Assembly (NCBI RefSeq): GCF_014306155.1
Contig: NZ_JACRWH010000002.1
Location: forward strand, 1 to 64,000
Reading direction: 5' to 3'
DNA length: 64,000 bases
DNA from: Holdemanella hominis
GTDB taxonomy: Bacteria; Bacillota_I; Bacilli_A; Erysipelotrichales; Erysipelotrichaceae
Of this stretch, positions 34,120 through 43,255 are shown piece after piece (within the stretch, counting starts at the first letter, position 1; each line of letters starts with the position of its first letter). The position numbers were made by a program, and so were the translations under genes. The notes under the pieces were generated by a model. It made no database searches. It was not told the DNA's origin and worked only from the letters and a program-made list of their open reading frames with translations.

Positions 34120-35427
34120 CTATTCTCCTTCATGTTCGTGATGATGATTTTCTTCTACTAATAAAGAATCAACATATGGAATCAATTCTTCAACACTAAT
34201 AGTTTCTTGTTCTTTATGTGCAATATTTTTAACTGTGACTTTCTTTTCTTCTAATTCCGATTTACCAATCAAAATCGCAAGTTTAGCCTTGGCGCGATCC
34301 ACAGCCTTAAATTGTGCCTTAAAGCTTCTTTCCATCATATCCATATCGCAACGATATCCATATGCTCTAAGCTCAGTCAACACTTCAAAAGCATAGGTTC
34401 TAGCTTCTTTATCAAGGCACATTACGTAAGCATCTAATGCCGGTTTTTGTTCCAATTCAATACCTTCAGCTTCTAAGGCAATCAATAGACGTTCCATACC
34501 TAGAGCCCATCCAATACCACTCATGCCTTCGGGTCCACCAAAATATGAAATCAATCCATCATAACGTCCACCTGCTAAAACTGTGGATTGTGCACCCATT
34601 TCTGAATTCATAGATACAATCTCAAATACTGTATGAGTATAGTAATCCAATCCACGAACCAACTTGTCATCTACTTCATATGGAATTTCTAATTTATCTA
34701 ATAATTCGCATACTGTATTGAAGTATTCTTGACTGGTTTCATTTAAATAGTCTGACATCTTAGGTGCATTCTTCATGCATTCATGATCATGATCTACTTT
34801 ACAGTCTAAAATACGTAATGGATTTTGTTCATAACGACGTTTACAATCTCCACACAACTCATCTACATAAGGAGCAAAATATTCTTTTAATGCACTACGA
34901 TAGTTTGCACGAGACTCATCATCACCTAATGTATTTAGACATACTTTAATATCATTTAATCCTAGTGATTTAAGAATTGAGAATGCAAGTACGATTGTTT
35001 CTACATCGACATAAGGACTTTTAACACCTAAAGCCTCTACACCAAACTGGTTAAAAATACGCATTCTCCCTTTTTGAGGACGTTCATGTCTTGACATAGG
35101 TCCCATATAATAGAATTTTGCGGGTAGATCAGGATTTGCGAACATTTTATTTTCAACAAAACTACGAACAACACCTGCAGTTCCTTCTGGACGAAGTGTT
35201 AATGATGTTTTTGAGTTTTCAAGTTTAAAAGTATACATTTCTTTGTTTACCATGTCACTTGAATCATTTTCTCTTTTGAAGACTTCTGTATGTTCAAAAA
35301 TAGGTGTACGAATTTCATCATAATTGTACATGTAACAGAAACTTCTTAATGTTTGTTCAAGAGCTTGCCATTTATAGGATTCATTTCCAAATACATCCTG
35401 ACAACCTCTAGGAATTTGATATGCCAT
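34120..35427 (-). CDS. hisS: Histidine--tRNA ligase
   Basis: 435 residues from the ATG at 35427, which has AAAGGAGG 7 nt upstream (the frame extends upstream into the T-box leader, which is not coding). MAYQIPRGCQDVFGNESYKW is the typical start; motif 2 region RHERPQKGRMRIFNQFGVEA; histidine-binding LVRGLDYYTHTVFEIVS and GGRYDGLISYFGG. C-terminal anticodon domain from about 330. Odd: the last residues are histidine- and glutamate-rich (NHHHEHEGE), a short polar tail of unknown role. First gene of the hisS-aspS operon. Confidence 0.97.
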   Translation of the reverse strand: MAYQIPRGCQDVFGNESYKWQALEQTLRSFCYMYNYDEIRTPIFEHTEVFKRENDSSDMVNKEMYTFKLENSKTSLTLRPEGTAGVVRSFVENKMFANPDLPAKFYYMGPMSRHERPQKGRMRIFNQFGVEALGVKSPYVDVETIVLAFSILKSLGLNDIKVCLNTLGDDESRANYRSALKEYFAPYVDELCGDCKRRYEQNPLRILDCKVDHDHECMKNAPKMSDYLNETSQEYFNTVCELLDKLEIPYEVDDKLVRGLDYYTHTVFEIVSMNSEMGAQSTVLAGGRYDGLISYFGGPEGMSGIGWALGMERLLIALEAEGIELEQKPALDAYVMCLDKEARTYAFEVLTELRAYGYRCDMDMMERSFKAQFKAVDRAKAKLAILIGKSELEEKKVTVKNIAHKEQETISVEELIPYVDSLLVEENHHHEHEGE

Positions 35428-35445
35428 GCGTTTTCCTCCTTTAAA

Positions 35446-35624
35446 TAAACAAAAAAACGCCCTGATATAAGGACGTTTTAAACGCGGTACCACCTTATTT
35501 TATACGTAAAGTATACACCTCAAGTCTTAACGCGACGAACGGTTGGTTTTTGTCCAACTCCTCCAAAGTGTCCCAATAAGTATTCTACGAAAATTTTCAC
35601 CAACCATTTTCTCTCTACAGTATA
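35446..35624 (-). promoter_or_regulatory. T-box leader of hisS-aspS
   Basis: Between yebC and hisS on the minus strand lies a T-box: AAGGTGGTACCGCG (35496-35483), the invariant antiterminator bulge that binds the tRNA acceptor end, followed by the terminator stem (35477-35469 with 35463-35455, one mismatch) and seven T. A GAGAGAAAATGGTTGGTG-type stem I start lies near 35610, and TATACT (35624-35619) may be its -10. A CAC triplet in the GGGACACTTT segment (about 35570) is a reasonable His specifier. Uncharged tRNA-His should allow read-through. Confidence 0.93.
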
Positions 35625-35654
35625 TCCTTATTTTCTTCTTTTTCTTAGGATTAA

Positions 35655-36389
35655 TTATTCAGCTTCATCTAGGTTTGAAACATTGTGATATACATTTTGT
35701 ACATCATCAACTTCATCTAGTAAAGTAACTAAACGTTTAAATAAAGTTAAATCTTCACCGTGAAGTTCAACTTCTTCATTTGGAATCATCTTATCTTCTA
35801 AGACTTCAAATTTAACATCAGGAATCAATTTTTCAACAACAACTTTTGCGTCATCCAATTGTGTTGGATCCACCGTAATTGTCATATATCCTTCTTCGAT
35901 TTCAATGTCATTTAATTCGATTTCTGCTTCTAATAAAGCATCCATCATAGCTTCTTCATTATCATATTGAATAACGATTACACCTAAGTGTTCATATCCA
36001 AATGATACAGATCCACCAACACCTAATTTAGAGTGCGATTTATTAAAACAAGCTCTTAAGTTTGCGATTGTACGGTTTGCATTATCTGTCAAACAATCAA
36101 TGATGATTGTAGATCCAGCACCCTGTCCAAATCCTTCATAACGAGCACTTGAATAACTTTCATCTGCACTACTTTTCGCTTTTTCGATAGCACGCTTGAT
36201 TACGTCTGCAGGCACGTTGTTTGCCTTTGCACGATCAATCGCCTTCTTTAAAGTTTGGTTCATATCTGGATTAGGGTCACCGTTCTTTGCAGCAACTAAA
36301 ATCTCTTTAGAATATCTTGAATAAATTTTTGCCTTCGCATTGGCTGTCTTCTGCATTGCTGCAGCACGAACCTCAAAATGTCTTCCCAT
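35655..36389 (-). CDS. yebC: YebC/PmpR-family regulator or translation factor
   Basis: 244 residues from MGRHFEVR (36389; AAAGGTGA 7-8 nt upstream). The sequence MGRHFEVRAAAMQKTANAKA and the following YSRYSKEILVAAKNGDPNPD and KAIDRAKANNVPADVIKRAI segments define the YebC family (DUF28). Three-domain protein of standard length (about 240). Known roles: DNA-binding regulator in some bacteria and a ribosome-associated factor that relieves stalling on proline stretches in others; both are family knowledge. It stands alone between phoH and the T-box. Confidence 0.95.
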   Translation of the reverse strand: MGRHFEVRAAAMQKTANAKAKIYSRYSKEILVAAKNGDPNPDMNQTLKKAIDRAKANNVPADVIKRAIEKAKSSADESYSSARYEGFGQGAGSTIIIDCLTDNANRTIANLRACFNKSHSKLGVGGSVSFGYEHLGVIVIQYDNEEAMMDALLEAEIELNDIEIEEGYMTITVDPTQLDDAKVVVEKLIPDVKFEVLEDKMIPNEEVELHGEDLTLFKRLVTLLDEVDDVQNVYHNVSNLDEAE

Positions 36390-36448
36390 AGATTTATCAC
36401 CTTTCAATTTATTTTTTACAGTTAATTATTATAACAGTCAAAGTCAAA

Positions 36449-37405
36449 TTATTCAACCTTGGCATAACGTTCAATAATTTTTTGAACCAATGGATTTCGA
36501 ACTACATCACTATTTTCCAAATGAATAATTGAAATACCATCAATATGATCCAAGATTGTACAAGCCTGCATCAAACCTGAATCCTTTTTCTTGATCAAAT
36601 CAATCTGTGTAACATCTCCCGTTACAACCATTTTACAATTTTTACCCATACGCGTTAAAAACATCTTCATCTGCGCACACGTCGCATTCTGTGCTTCATC
36701 CAAAATCACAACGGCATCATTTAAAGTACGTCCACGCATAAACGCTAAAGGCGCAATTTCAATGACTTGTTTCTCCACATATTTTTCAACTGTTTCTAAG
36801 CCAAGCATCTCATTTAATGCATCATATAAAGGCCTTAAATAAGGATCTACTTTTTCCTTCATATCGCCAGGTAAAAAACCAAGAGATTCCCCTGCCTCAA
36901 CAGCTGGACGCGTAAGAATGATTTTTTCGACCCGTTCACTCTTTAACATACTCACCGCATAAGCTACTGCAAGATATGTTTTACCGGTACCAGCAACACC
37001 TGTCGCAAAAACAATTTCATTATGACGCATCGCATCACATAAAATAGCTTGTCCAATTGTTTTTGGATAAATCATTTTACCTGTTTTCGTCTTGCATACA
37101 GCCTGTAGCTGATGAGCCTTAAAATCTTTTAAACGATTTTTAAAAGCCAAAGAACAAATATAGCTTACATCTTGTGAATTTAAACGATGCTGCGTATCAA
37201 TAATTGAAAAACAAGCCGCAATGACTTCTTCTACTAAATGTGTATCTAAAGTCTCGTTTACTTCCACTTTGATTTTCTGGTCACGAATCATACATACAGA
37301 TTTAAAGCATTTACTCAACATATCCAAGTTGGAATCTTGAAATCCTGCAAAAATCTGAATCTCTTCAAATGTTCTGTCGGAACAATCAAATTCAAAAAAA
37401 GCCAC
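36449..37405 (-). CDS. phoH: PhoH-family ATPase
   Basis: 318 residues using a GTG start at 37405, favoured by GAGGAGG 6 nt upstream; no ATG is suitably placed. P-loop GVAGTGKTYLAVAYA (about 128-142), Walker B VVILDEAQNAT (about 224-234), and the GDVTQIDL sensor segment. PhoH-like proteins (YbeZ/PhoL) are cytosolic ATPases linked to RNA metabolism and ribosome maturation, usually encoded next to ybeY. Odd: ybeY does not follow here; yebC does. A terminator separates it from rpsU upstream. Confidence 0.92.
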   Translation of the reverse strand: MAFFEFDCSDRTFEEIQIFAGFQDSNLDMLSKCFKSVCMIRDQKIKVEVNETLDTHLVEEVIAACFSIIDTQHRLNSQDVSYICSLAFKNRLKDFKAHQLQAVCKTKTGKMIYPKTIGQAILCDAMRHNEIVFATGVAGTGKTYLAVAYAVSMLKSERVEKIILTRPAVEAGESLGFLPGDMKEKVDPYLRPLYDALNEMLGLETVEKYVEKQVIEIAPLAFMRGRTLNDAVVILDEAQNATCAQMKMFLTRMGKNCKMVVTGDVTQIDLIKKKDSGLMQACTILDHIDGISIIHLENSDVVRNPLVQKIIERYAKVE

Positions 37406-37421
37406 AAATCTCCTCCTCAAG

Positions 37422-37449
37422 AAAAAAATCTGCATTAAAAATGCAGATT
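37422..37449 (-). terminator. Terminator between rpsU and phoH
   Basis: AATCTGCAT (37427-37435) and ATGCAGATT (37441-37449) pair perfectly; on the minus strand seven T follow. It lies right after the rpsU stop and 17 bp before the phoH start, so it may regulate read-through. Confidence 0.85.
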
Positions 37450-37627
37450 ATTTACCTCTACGTGCTTTACGTGCAGCTTCAGATTTTAACTTTCTGCGTA
37501 CACCTGGTTTTACGTAAAATTCTCTTTTGCGCGCCTCAGCAAGGGTGCCATTACGAGAAACCTGACGTTTAAATCTTCTTAAAGCGTCATCAAGTCCTTC
37601 GTTTTCTTTAAGAACTACTTTTGGCAT
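37448..37627 (-). CDS. rpsU: 30S ribosomal protein S21
   Basis: 59 residues from the ATG at 37627 (GGGAGG 9 nt upstream). MPKVVLKENEGLDDALRRFK, the RKREFYVKP segment and a basic C-terminus (RKLKSEAARKARRGK) are S21. It binds the 30S platform near the anti-Shine-Dalgarno sequence. Confidence 0.98.
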   Translation of the reverse strand: MPKVVLKENEGLDDALRRFKRQVSRNGTLAEARKREFYVKPGVRRKLKSEAARKARRGK

Positions 37628-37662
37628 ATTCACAAACCTCCCTTCCCAAGATTAGCAAAAAC

Positions 37663-37690
37663 ATTATATCAAAGATTTCATATAATGCAA
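37663..37690 (-). promoter_or_regulatory. rpsU promoter
   Basis: On the minus strand TTGCAT (37690-37685), 16-bp spacer, TATAAT (37668-37663). The rpsU start codon is about 36 bp downstream. Confidence 0.7.
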
Positions 37691-37705
37691 GCACAATTTG
37701 ATTTT

Positions 37706-39148
37706 TTAAGCTAAACTTGCCTTAATACACTCTTTAGCCGCTACATTGTCGCCAACCCAAGGGGCTCTTCCATTTTCACGATAGATAAAGCTTTCATCAC
37801 CCTTACCAAGAAGCAATACCGTATCTCCTTCTTGGGCTGAGCTGATTGCCTGATGAATGGCTTCATAGCGATCTTGTACAAACACATGTGGTGTATCTTG
37901 AATGCCTGACTTGATTTGTTCGGCAATTTCTTTAGGATCTTCATCACGAGGATCGTCTTCTGTCACTATGATATAGTCACAATATTTATCGGCAAGTTCA
38001 CCAAAGACTTTACGCTTGTGTACATCACGTTTACCAGCTGATCCAAATACCGCAATCAAACGATGACCTGGCATTGTGACACTGCGTCCAAACTGCATCA
38101 TTTTTTCCATACCATCGGGTGTATGTGCAAAATCAACGATTACGTTGTATGGCTGACCACAATCAATACGTTCCATACGACCTTCAACTTGGGCAATATG
38201 CGCACATTTTTCAATAATTCTTTCTAAATCATAGCCTGTTTCATTGAGCGCTGCAATGGCAGCTAATAAGTTATAAACATTAAAGTTACCCACTAAATTT
38301 GTCTTAACCGGATACATATGACCTGAATATACCAAGTCAAATTGCGTACCTTGTGAACTCATCTTAATATTAATAGCACGATAATCTGCTTCACTATTTA
38401 TCGCATAAGAAATAACACGTGCTTTTGAACAATCCTTTAAAGCTCCATATTTTTCATCATCCTTGTTAATTACGGATACGCCATCTTCTTTGACTAAGTT
38501 TTTAAACAACAAAGACTTCGCTTCAAAATAATTTTCCATTGTGCCATGGAAATCCAAATGATCATATGTAAGGTTTGTGAAAATCGCACAATCAAAAGAA
38601 ATACCATCGACACGATGTTGAGCCAAACCATGACTCGATACTTCTAAAGCACAAGCCTTCATTCCACAGCGAACCATGTCTGCCAATTTAGACTGCAAGA
38701 ACAATGCGTCTGGCGTAGTCAAATTTGGTTGCAACTCAATATCACCATATTTAATCGCAATCGTACCAATATAGCCACATGGCGTTTTGTCGTTGATAAT
38801 ATCACGAATGATATTTGTGATTGTTGATTTTCCATTTGTGCCCGTTACACCATACATCTTCATTTTATCACTTGGACGAGCATAGAAAATACGAGCCACT
38901 TTATTCATGGCATCATTGACATCTTCTACACGAATATATATAGCACCAGGTGCCATATTCAATAATTCTTTTGAATGTACAATACAAACAGCTCCATTTT
39001 TTATTGCAGAATCAATAAAATCATGGCCATCATTTGTAAGTCCTGGTAAACAGAAGTAAATATTTCCCGGACGAACGGTTCTTGAATCAAAACTTAAACC
39101 CGTAATATTGACTGTCGGTGCATTTTTAAATAGTTTGCTTAATCGCAT
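37706..39148 (-). CDS. murE: UDP-N-acetylmuramoyl-tripeptide synthetase
   Basis: 480 residues, three-domain Mur ligase. MurNAc-tripeptide N-domain with SFDSRTVRPGNIYFCLPG (19-36), P-loop TGTNGKST (102-109), the Lys-carbamate region EVSSHGLAQHRVDG with TTPDALFLQ before it, and a C-domain with FGSAGKRDVHKR. It adds the third residue to UDP-MurNAc-Ala-Glu. The specificity motif reads DDPR (398-401); meso-DAP enzymes usually have DNPR with this Arg, while Lys enzymes differ, so the third amino acid is not certain from sequence. The start overlaps mtaB by 10 bp. Confidence 0.95.
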   Translation of the reverse strand: MRLSKLFKNAPTVNITGLSFDSRTVRPGNIYFCLPGLTNDGHDFIDSAIKNGAVCIVHSKELLNMAPGAIYIRVEDVNDAMNKVARIFYARPSDKMKMYGVTGTNGKSTITNIIRDIINDKTPCGYIGTIAIKYGDIELQPNLTTPDALFLQSKLADMVRCGMKACALEVSSHGLAQHRVDGISFDCAIFTNLTYDHLDFHGTMENYFEAKSLLFKNLVKEDGVSVINKDDEKYGALKDCSKARVISYAINSEADYRAINIKMSSQGTQFDLVYSGHMYPVKTNLVGNFNVYNLLAAIAALNETGYDLERIIEKCAHIAQVEGRMERIDCGQPYNVIVDFAHTPDGMEKMMQFGRSVTMPGHRLIAVFGSAGKRDVHKRKVFGELADKYCDYIIVTEDDPRDEDPKEIAEQIKSGIQDTPHVFVQDRYEAIHQAISSAQEGDTVLLLGKGDESFIYRENGRAPWVGDNVAAKECIKASLA

Positions 39149-40428
39149 ACATCATCCTTCTTTCCATAGTACGTACCATCTTCAATACGATCCCATTCGA
39201 TAGTGATTCTACCACTTAATGGTGTATCACTCAATATCTTACAAGAATGATATTGGCTTGTATAACCAGTATAATAGCCATCTTGTTTTCTTTCAATCAA
39301 GACTTGTACAGGATTAAAACGCTTCATGTCACGTTCTCTGCAAGCATTCGAAAGTTCAAGTAAACGAGCCACTCTAGCTTTTGTGACATTTCCATTGATT
39401 TCACCCTTTAAAGTACTAGCCTTAGTACCATTACGCTTACTATAAGGGAAAACATGGAAGAAGCTTAATTCTAGATCCGCTAGATTTTCATATGTCGTTT
39501 CAAATTCTTCATCACTTTCCTGGACAAAGCCTGCAATTACATCCGTTGAAATTGAAATATTCGGAATACAAGAACGAATATAGTTGATTTTTTCTTTAAA
39601 TTGCTCAATTGTATATGGACGATTCATACGTTTTAACGTTTCATTACATGCCGATTGTACCGGAATATGCAAATGATGACACATACGAGGATTCTCTTTC
39701 ATTAACGCAATCAATGCATCGCTGACTTCCGTAATTTCTATACTTGAAATACGATAATACACAGAATCTGGAGTATTTTCTAATAAGGCTTTCATTAATT
39801 TAGCTAAATCGTATTCTCCATCATCATAACGCCCCGTATGAATACCAGTTAACACAATTTCTGTATGTCCTTTATCACATAAATCTTTAGCAATTTGAAT
39901 CACCTGTTCATGATTTAAACTACGCTCTCTACCACGCGCAAAAGGAATCGCACAATAGGAACAGAATTGATTACATCCATCTTGTACTTTTAAGAAAGCT
40001 CTATGCATCGATTCAAAACAATGTACGGGCATAGCTTCAAAATCTTTAAATTGCGTAACCTCATTGACAACGTCAATTTTTTCATGATCCTTCAATGCTT
40101 TTTGGATTAAATTCACCAATTCATTTTTTTGTTTAGCACCAATCACAAGATCAGCATCCAAAGCCTTTCTTTCATCTTCACTTGCGAACTGCACAAAACA
40201 TCCCACAACAACACATAATGCATCTGGATTCATTCGTTTGACATAATGAATCTTTTGACGTGATTTGCTGGCGGCTGTGTTTGTGACAGTACACGTATTG
40301 ATGATACAAATATCACACGCTTGATCCGGTGATACTTGTTCATATCCTAATTCTTCTAATTGAGCTGCATAGTATTGTGACTCATACGTATTTACTTTAC
40401 AGCCTAGTGTAATAATTGAAAATTTCAT
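39139..40428 (-). CDS. mtaB: tRNA t6A37 methylthiotransferase MtaB
   Basis: 429 residues from MKFSIITLGCKVNTYESQYY (ATG 40428, AAGGGG 5 nt upstream). UPF0004 N-domain with three cluster cysteines (GCKVN, NTCTVTN, VGCFVQ), radical-SAM motif CNQFCSYCAIPFARG (about 145-159), and a C-terminal TRAM-like stretch (about 375-429). It converts t6A37 to ms2t6A37 in tRNAs decoding ANN codons. CKVN and this motif spacing separate MtaB (YqeV) from MiaB and RimO. It lies 7 bp after rsmE. Confidence 0.93.
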   Translation of the reverse strand: MKFSIITLGCKVNTYESQYYAAQLEELGYEQVSPDQACDICIINTCTVTNTAASKSRQKIHYVKRMNPDALCVVVGCFVQFASEDERKALDADLVIGAKQKNELVNLIQKALKDHEKIDVVNEVTQFKDFEAMPVHCFESMHRAFLKVQDGCNQFCSYCAIPFARGRERSLNHEQVIQIAKDLCDKGHTEIVLTGIHTGRYDDGEYDLAKLMKALLENTPDSVYYRISSIEITEVSDALIALMKENPRMCHHLHIPVQSACNETLKRMNRPYTIEQFKEKINYIRSCIPNISISTDVIAGFVQESDEEFETTYENLADLELSFFHVFPYSKRNGTKASTLKGEINGNVTKARVARLLELSNACRERDMKRFNPVQVLIERKQDGYYTGYTSQYHSCKILSDTPLSGRITIEWDRIEDGTYYGKKDDVCD

Positions 40429-40435
40429 TTTCCCC

Positions 40436-41155
40436 TTATCCTTCCACATGATTTTGGTATTCAATAGCTGTCAACACATAACAAGCAGCCGTTTCTGCAC
40501 GTAAGATGTTTTTACCTAGAGAACAATTGTCAAAACCAAATTCATTTAATACTTGAATTTCACTCTCTTCAAATCCACCCTCAGGCCCAATACATACAGT
40601 AATGGATTGTGGATTGTCTTTTAAATAATGGGCCATATGTTTTGAAGGATCATTTTCCTTTTCATAGGCCACTAAATTACATTCACTCTTATAATTTGAT
40701 AGATCCTTTAACGCAATCACAGGCTCTAATTCCACTAACGTATTTCGATTGCACTGTTTTGTAGCTGCAAGTAAGATTTCATTCCAACGAATGAGTTTCT
40801 TTTCAGCTTTTTTTTCATCCAGTTTTACCACTGTATTCTTCGATACAAAAGGAACGATTTTATGAACTCCAAGTTCACAAGCTTTTTGAAGCATCCATTC
40901 GAACTTATCTTGTTTGATCAAAGCACAACATAAGGTGATCGATTGATTTTCTTCAAAGACATCCACCATGGAATCAATCACTAAATTAGGCTTATTTTCA
41001 ACATGTCCAAAGAATACCCCTGAATTTTTAGTAACAATACGAATCTTTTCTTTTGATGTCGTACGAAGTACATCAAAGATGTGGTGCGCTTGTTTAACAT
41101 CTAAACAAATTACATCCTGTACCGAAACATTTTGATCTAAATAAACTTGTTTCAT
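40436..41155 (-). CDS. rsmE: 16S rRNA uridine-1498 N3-methyltransferase
   Basis: 239 residues, SPOUT superfamily. N-terminal PUA-like region (about 1-70), then KACELGVHKIVPFVSKNTVV, AATKQCNRNTLVELEP and the knot region ITVCIGPEGGFEESEI with LGKNILRAETAA, all RsmE hallmarks. The rsmE-mtaB pair is common in Firmicutes. The gene touches the rluB stop. Confidence 0.95.
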   Translation of the reverse strand: MKQVYLDQNVSVQDVICLDVKQAHHIFDVLRTTSKEKIRIVTKNSGVFFGHVENKPNLVIDSMVDVFEENQSITLCCALIKQDKFEWMLQKACELGVHKIVPFVSKNTVVKLDEKKAEKKLIRWNEILLAATKQCNRNTLVELEPVIALKDLSNYKSECNLVAYEKENDPSKHMAHYLKDNPQSITVCIGPEGGFEESEIQVLNEFGFDNCSLGKNILRAETAACYVLTAIEYQNHVEG

Positions 41156-41883
41156 TATTTTTGTTCGCCTTCCATACTTAAGCGATTCAATTGTTTGATT
41201 TCATATGGTTTTAGACGACGATATTCTCCGGCTCTTAAATCCTTTACGTCTAAGAACGCAAACTTCACTCTGTGCAAACGACGCACTTCATGGCCTAATG
41301 CCAACATCATATTTTTAACCTGATGATTTTTTCCTTCTGAAATCGTTAATTCGAATTGGGTACGATTACGAGTTAAATCTTTTTGAAGCACAAATACTTT
41401 TGCTGGTTGATACTTTTCTGTCTTAGTTTTTAATCCTCTTCGTAATTGTTTGATGTCATCATCACTTAAGATACCTTGAAGATTAACAACATATGTCTTT
41501 TCTAAGTGATATCGAGGATGAATCATATGGTTACAGAATTGGCCATCATTTGTAAGTAATAAAACACCACTCGTATCATAATCCAAACGTCCTACAGAGA
41601 AGATTCTTTGGTTTTGTGGCATGTAATCCAATACGGTTTTTCTGCCCTTGTCATCACTACTTGTGCATAGGCAACCTTTTGGTTTATTCATGATATAGTA
41701 TACTTTTTCTTCTTTCGAAATCATATTTCCATTGACTTCTATACTATCCTGATTGGATACTTTTGTACCTAAAACGTCACATACTTTTCCATTGACTTTA
41801 ACTTTACCATCTAAAATCAATTCTTCGGCTTTTCTTCTTGAACAAATACCTGCTTGGGCAATTACTTTTTGTAGTCTTTCCAT
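41155..41883 (-). CDS. rluB: Ribosomal large-subunit pseudouridine synthase (RluB/RsuA family)
   Basis: 242 residues: S4 domain (about 1-60, MERLQKVIAQAGICSRRKAE) and catalytic domain with the active Asp in SVGRLDYDTSGVLLLTNDG (about 97-115). Modifies uridine in rRNA, probably 23S U2605 by analogy with RluB; the RsuA subgroup acts on 16S, so the target is inferred. It lies directly downstream of scpB, the usual scpA-scpB-rluB order of Firmicutes. Confidence 0.93.
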   Translation of the reverse strand: MERLQKVIAQAGICSRRKAEELILDGKVKVNGKVCDVLGTKVSNQDSIEVNGNMISKEEKVYYIMNKPKGCLCTSSDDKGRKTVLDYMPQNQRIFSVGRLDYDTSGVLLLTNDGQFCNHMIHPRYHLEKTYVVNLQGILSDDDIKQLRRGLKTKTEKYQPAKVFVLQKDLTRNRTQFELTISEGKNHQVKNMMLALGHEVRRLHRVKFAFLDVKDLRAGEYRRLKPYEIKQLNRLSMEGEQK

Positions 41884-41886
41884 TAT

Positions 41887-42432
41887 CTATTCTCCTTCAA
41901 ATAATTCTTCACTATTGTTTCTAGTTTGAGGTAGTTCCGGCAATTCTTTTAGATCTTCCAATTGAAAAGCATCCAAGAATTCATCGGTTACACGATATAA
42001 TAAGGGCTTACCAATCGCATCTAAACGATCTTTCGCTTCAATCAAGCCACGAGCCACTAATTTCTTTAACATCATTTCACAATTTACACCACGAATCTCT
42101 TCAATTTCAACACGCGTAATCGGTTGTTTATAAGCTATAATAGCTAAAGTTTCCATGGCAGCCTGCGAAAGAGTGGGTTGTTTATATTCTTCAAATAATT
42201 GTTTGCCATAAGGATATACAAATTCTTTTGTGACAAACTTAAAACGATTCGCATATTCTACAAGTTCAATACCTTTTGAAGAACTCGAATATTCTTTTTT
42301 TAACGCATCCAACAAAACACGTATATCATCCATTTCTAAATTTTGTAGACCATGCATCATCTGATCCATAGTCAAGCCTTCTTCTCCACTTAAGAATAAA
42401 AGACCTTCTAATATTGCTTTCGCATTATCCAT
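41887..42432 (-). CDS. scpB: Segregation and condensation protein B
   Basis: 181 residues, two winged-helix domains. ILEGLLFLSGEEGLTMDQMM at the start and AAMETLAIIAYKQPITRVEIEE (about 104) with GLIEAKDR are ScpB signatures. It dimerises and binds ScpA in the SMC condensin complex. Starts 1 bp after the scpA stop; ends three bases before rluB. Confidence 0.95.
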   Translation of the reverse strand: MDNAKAILEGLLFLSGEEGLTMDQMMHGLQNLEMDDIRVLLDALKKEYSSSSKGIELVEYANRFKFVTKEFVYPYGKQLFEEYKQPTLSQAAMETLAIIAYKQPITRVEIEEIRGVNCEMMLKKLVARGLIEAKDRLDAIGKPLLYRVTDEFLDAFQLEDLKELPELPQTRNNSEELFEGE

Positions 42433-42433
42433 T

Positions 42434-43165
42434 CTATAAATCCTCTCTTGCGACCCAAATCATCTGCGTCTCATCAATGGAATACGTCATCCATTTTTCA
42501 TGTATTAAATCTAATATCGATAAAAAAGTCACAATCACCATATGTAAGCTTGTACAATCTGCACATAGATCTTGAAATGAAATAGACCCCTCAAGATGTT
42601 TCATTCTCTCTTTGATTTGTACAGCTCTTTCTTCGATTGATAATTCTTTGATTGTGATCTTTGTTTCATACGGTTGTAAAAGCTCCATACGCACAATACA
42701 ATGGCGCATTGCCTTCATTAAATCATAAGGTGATTGTGTTTCTAAAGTATCACTTTCAACAGGTACTTTCCATTCTTCCACTAAACTAGAAACGGGACGC
42801 GAAAAATGCAGTTGTCTTTGTTCGTAATCTTCCTTTAAGGCAAGACTTACTTCTTTATATCTTTGATATTCCAATAATCTTGCGACCAGTTGATCACGCT
42901 GATCTTCTTCATATTCTTCTTCTACCTCAACCGTTTCTCTTGGCAGAAGTTTCTTTGACTTATATGCGATTAGACTTGCCAACTCTGACAAATATTCGCT
43001 AGCTACTTCTAGATGCATATTTTGCATGGCATGAATATAATCAATATATTGTGTTGCCAAAACATTCATATCTAAGTCAAACAGATCCAATTTATTTTCT
43101 TTGATCAAATGCAGCATCAGATCCAAAGGACCTTCGAACTGATCTAACGTTATTAAAAAATCCAT
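42434..43165 (-). CDS. scpA: Segregation and condensation protein A (kleisin)
   Basis: 243 residues from the ATG at 43165, chosen because GGGTGA lies 5-6 nt upstream and MDFLITLDQFEGPLDLMLHL is the canonical ScpA start. The DLMLHLIKENKLDLFDLDM segment binds the SMC head, and the C-terminal winged helix binds the other head. First gene of the scpA-scpB-rluB-rsmE-mtaB-murE run on this strand. Confidence 0.95.
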   Translation of the reverse strand: MDFLITLDQFEGPLDLMLHLIKENKLDLFDLDMNVLATQYIDYIHAMQNMHLEVASEYLSELASLIAYKSKKLLPRETVEVEEEYEEDQRDQLVARLLEYQRYKEVSLALKEDYEQRQLHFSRPVSSLVEEWKVPVESDTLETQSPYDLMKAMRHCIVRMELLQPYETKITIKELSIEERAVQIKERMKHLEGSISFQDLCADCTSLHMVIVTFLSILDLIHEKWMTYSIDETQMIWVAREDL

Positions 43166-43184
43166 ACTATCACCCATATTAGCC

Positions 43185-43193
43185 ATTATAACA
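43185..43193 (-). promoter_or_regulatory. Extended -10 promoter of the scpA operon
   Basis: TGTTATAAT on the minus strand (43193-43185), about 20 bp before the scpA start codon. No clear -35 at the standard distance. Divergent to TGTTAGAAT at 43227-43235, which may serve the amidase-like gene. Confidence 0.55.
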
Positions 43194-43255
43194 AATTTTA
43201 AAAAGCTTTTCATCTCTAACGAGTAATGTTAGAATAATTGGGCAGGAGGTATTTC

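Noticed and set aside
35428..35493. N-terminal extension of hisS
   Set aside because: The bases encode the T-box terminator and ribosome binding site; the family start is at 35427.
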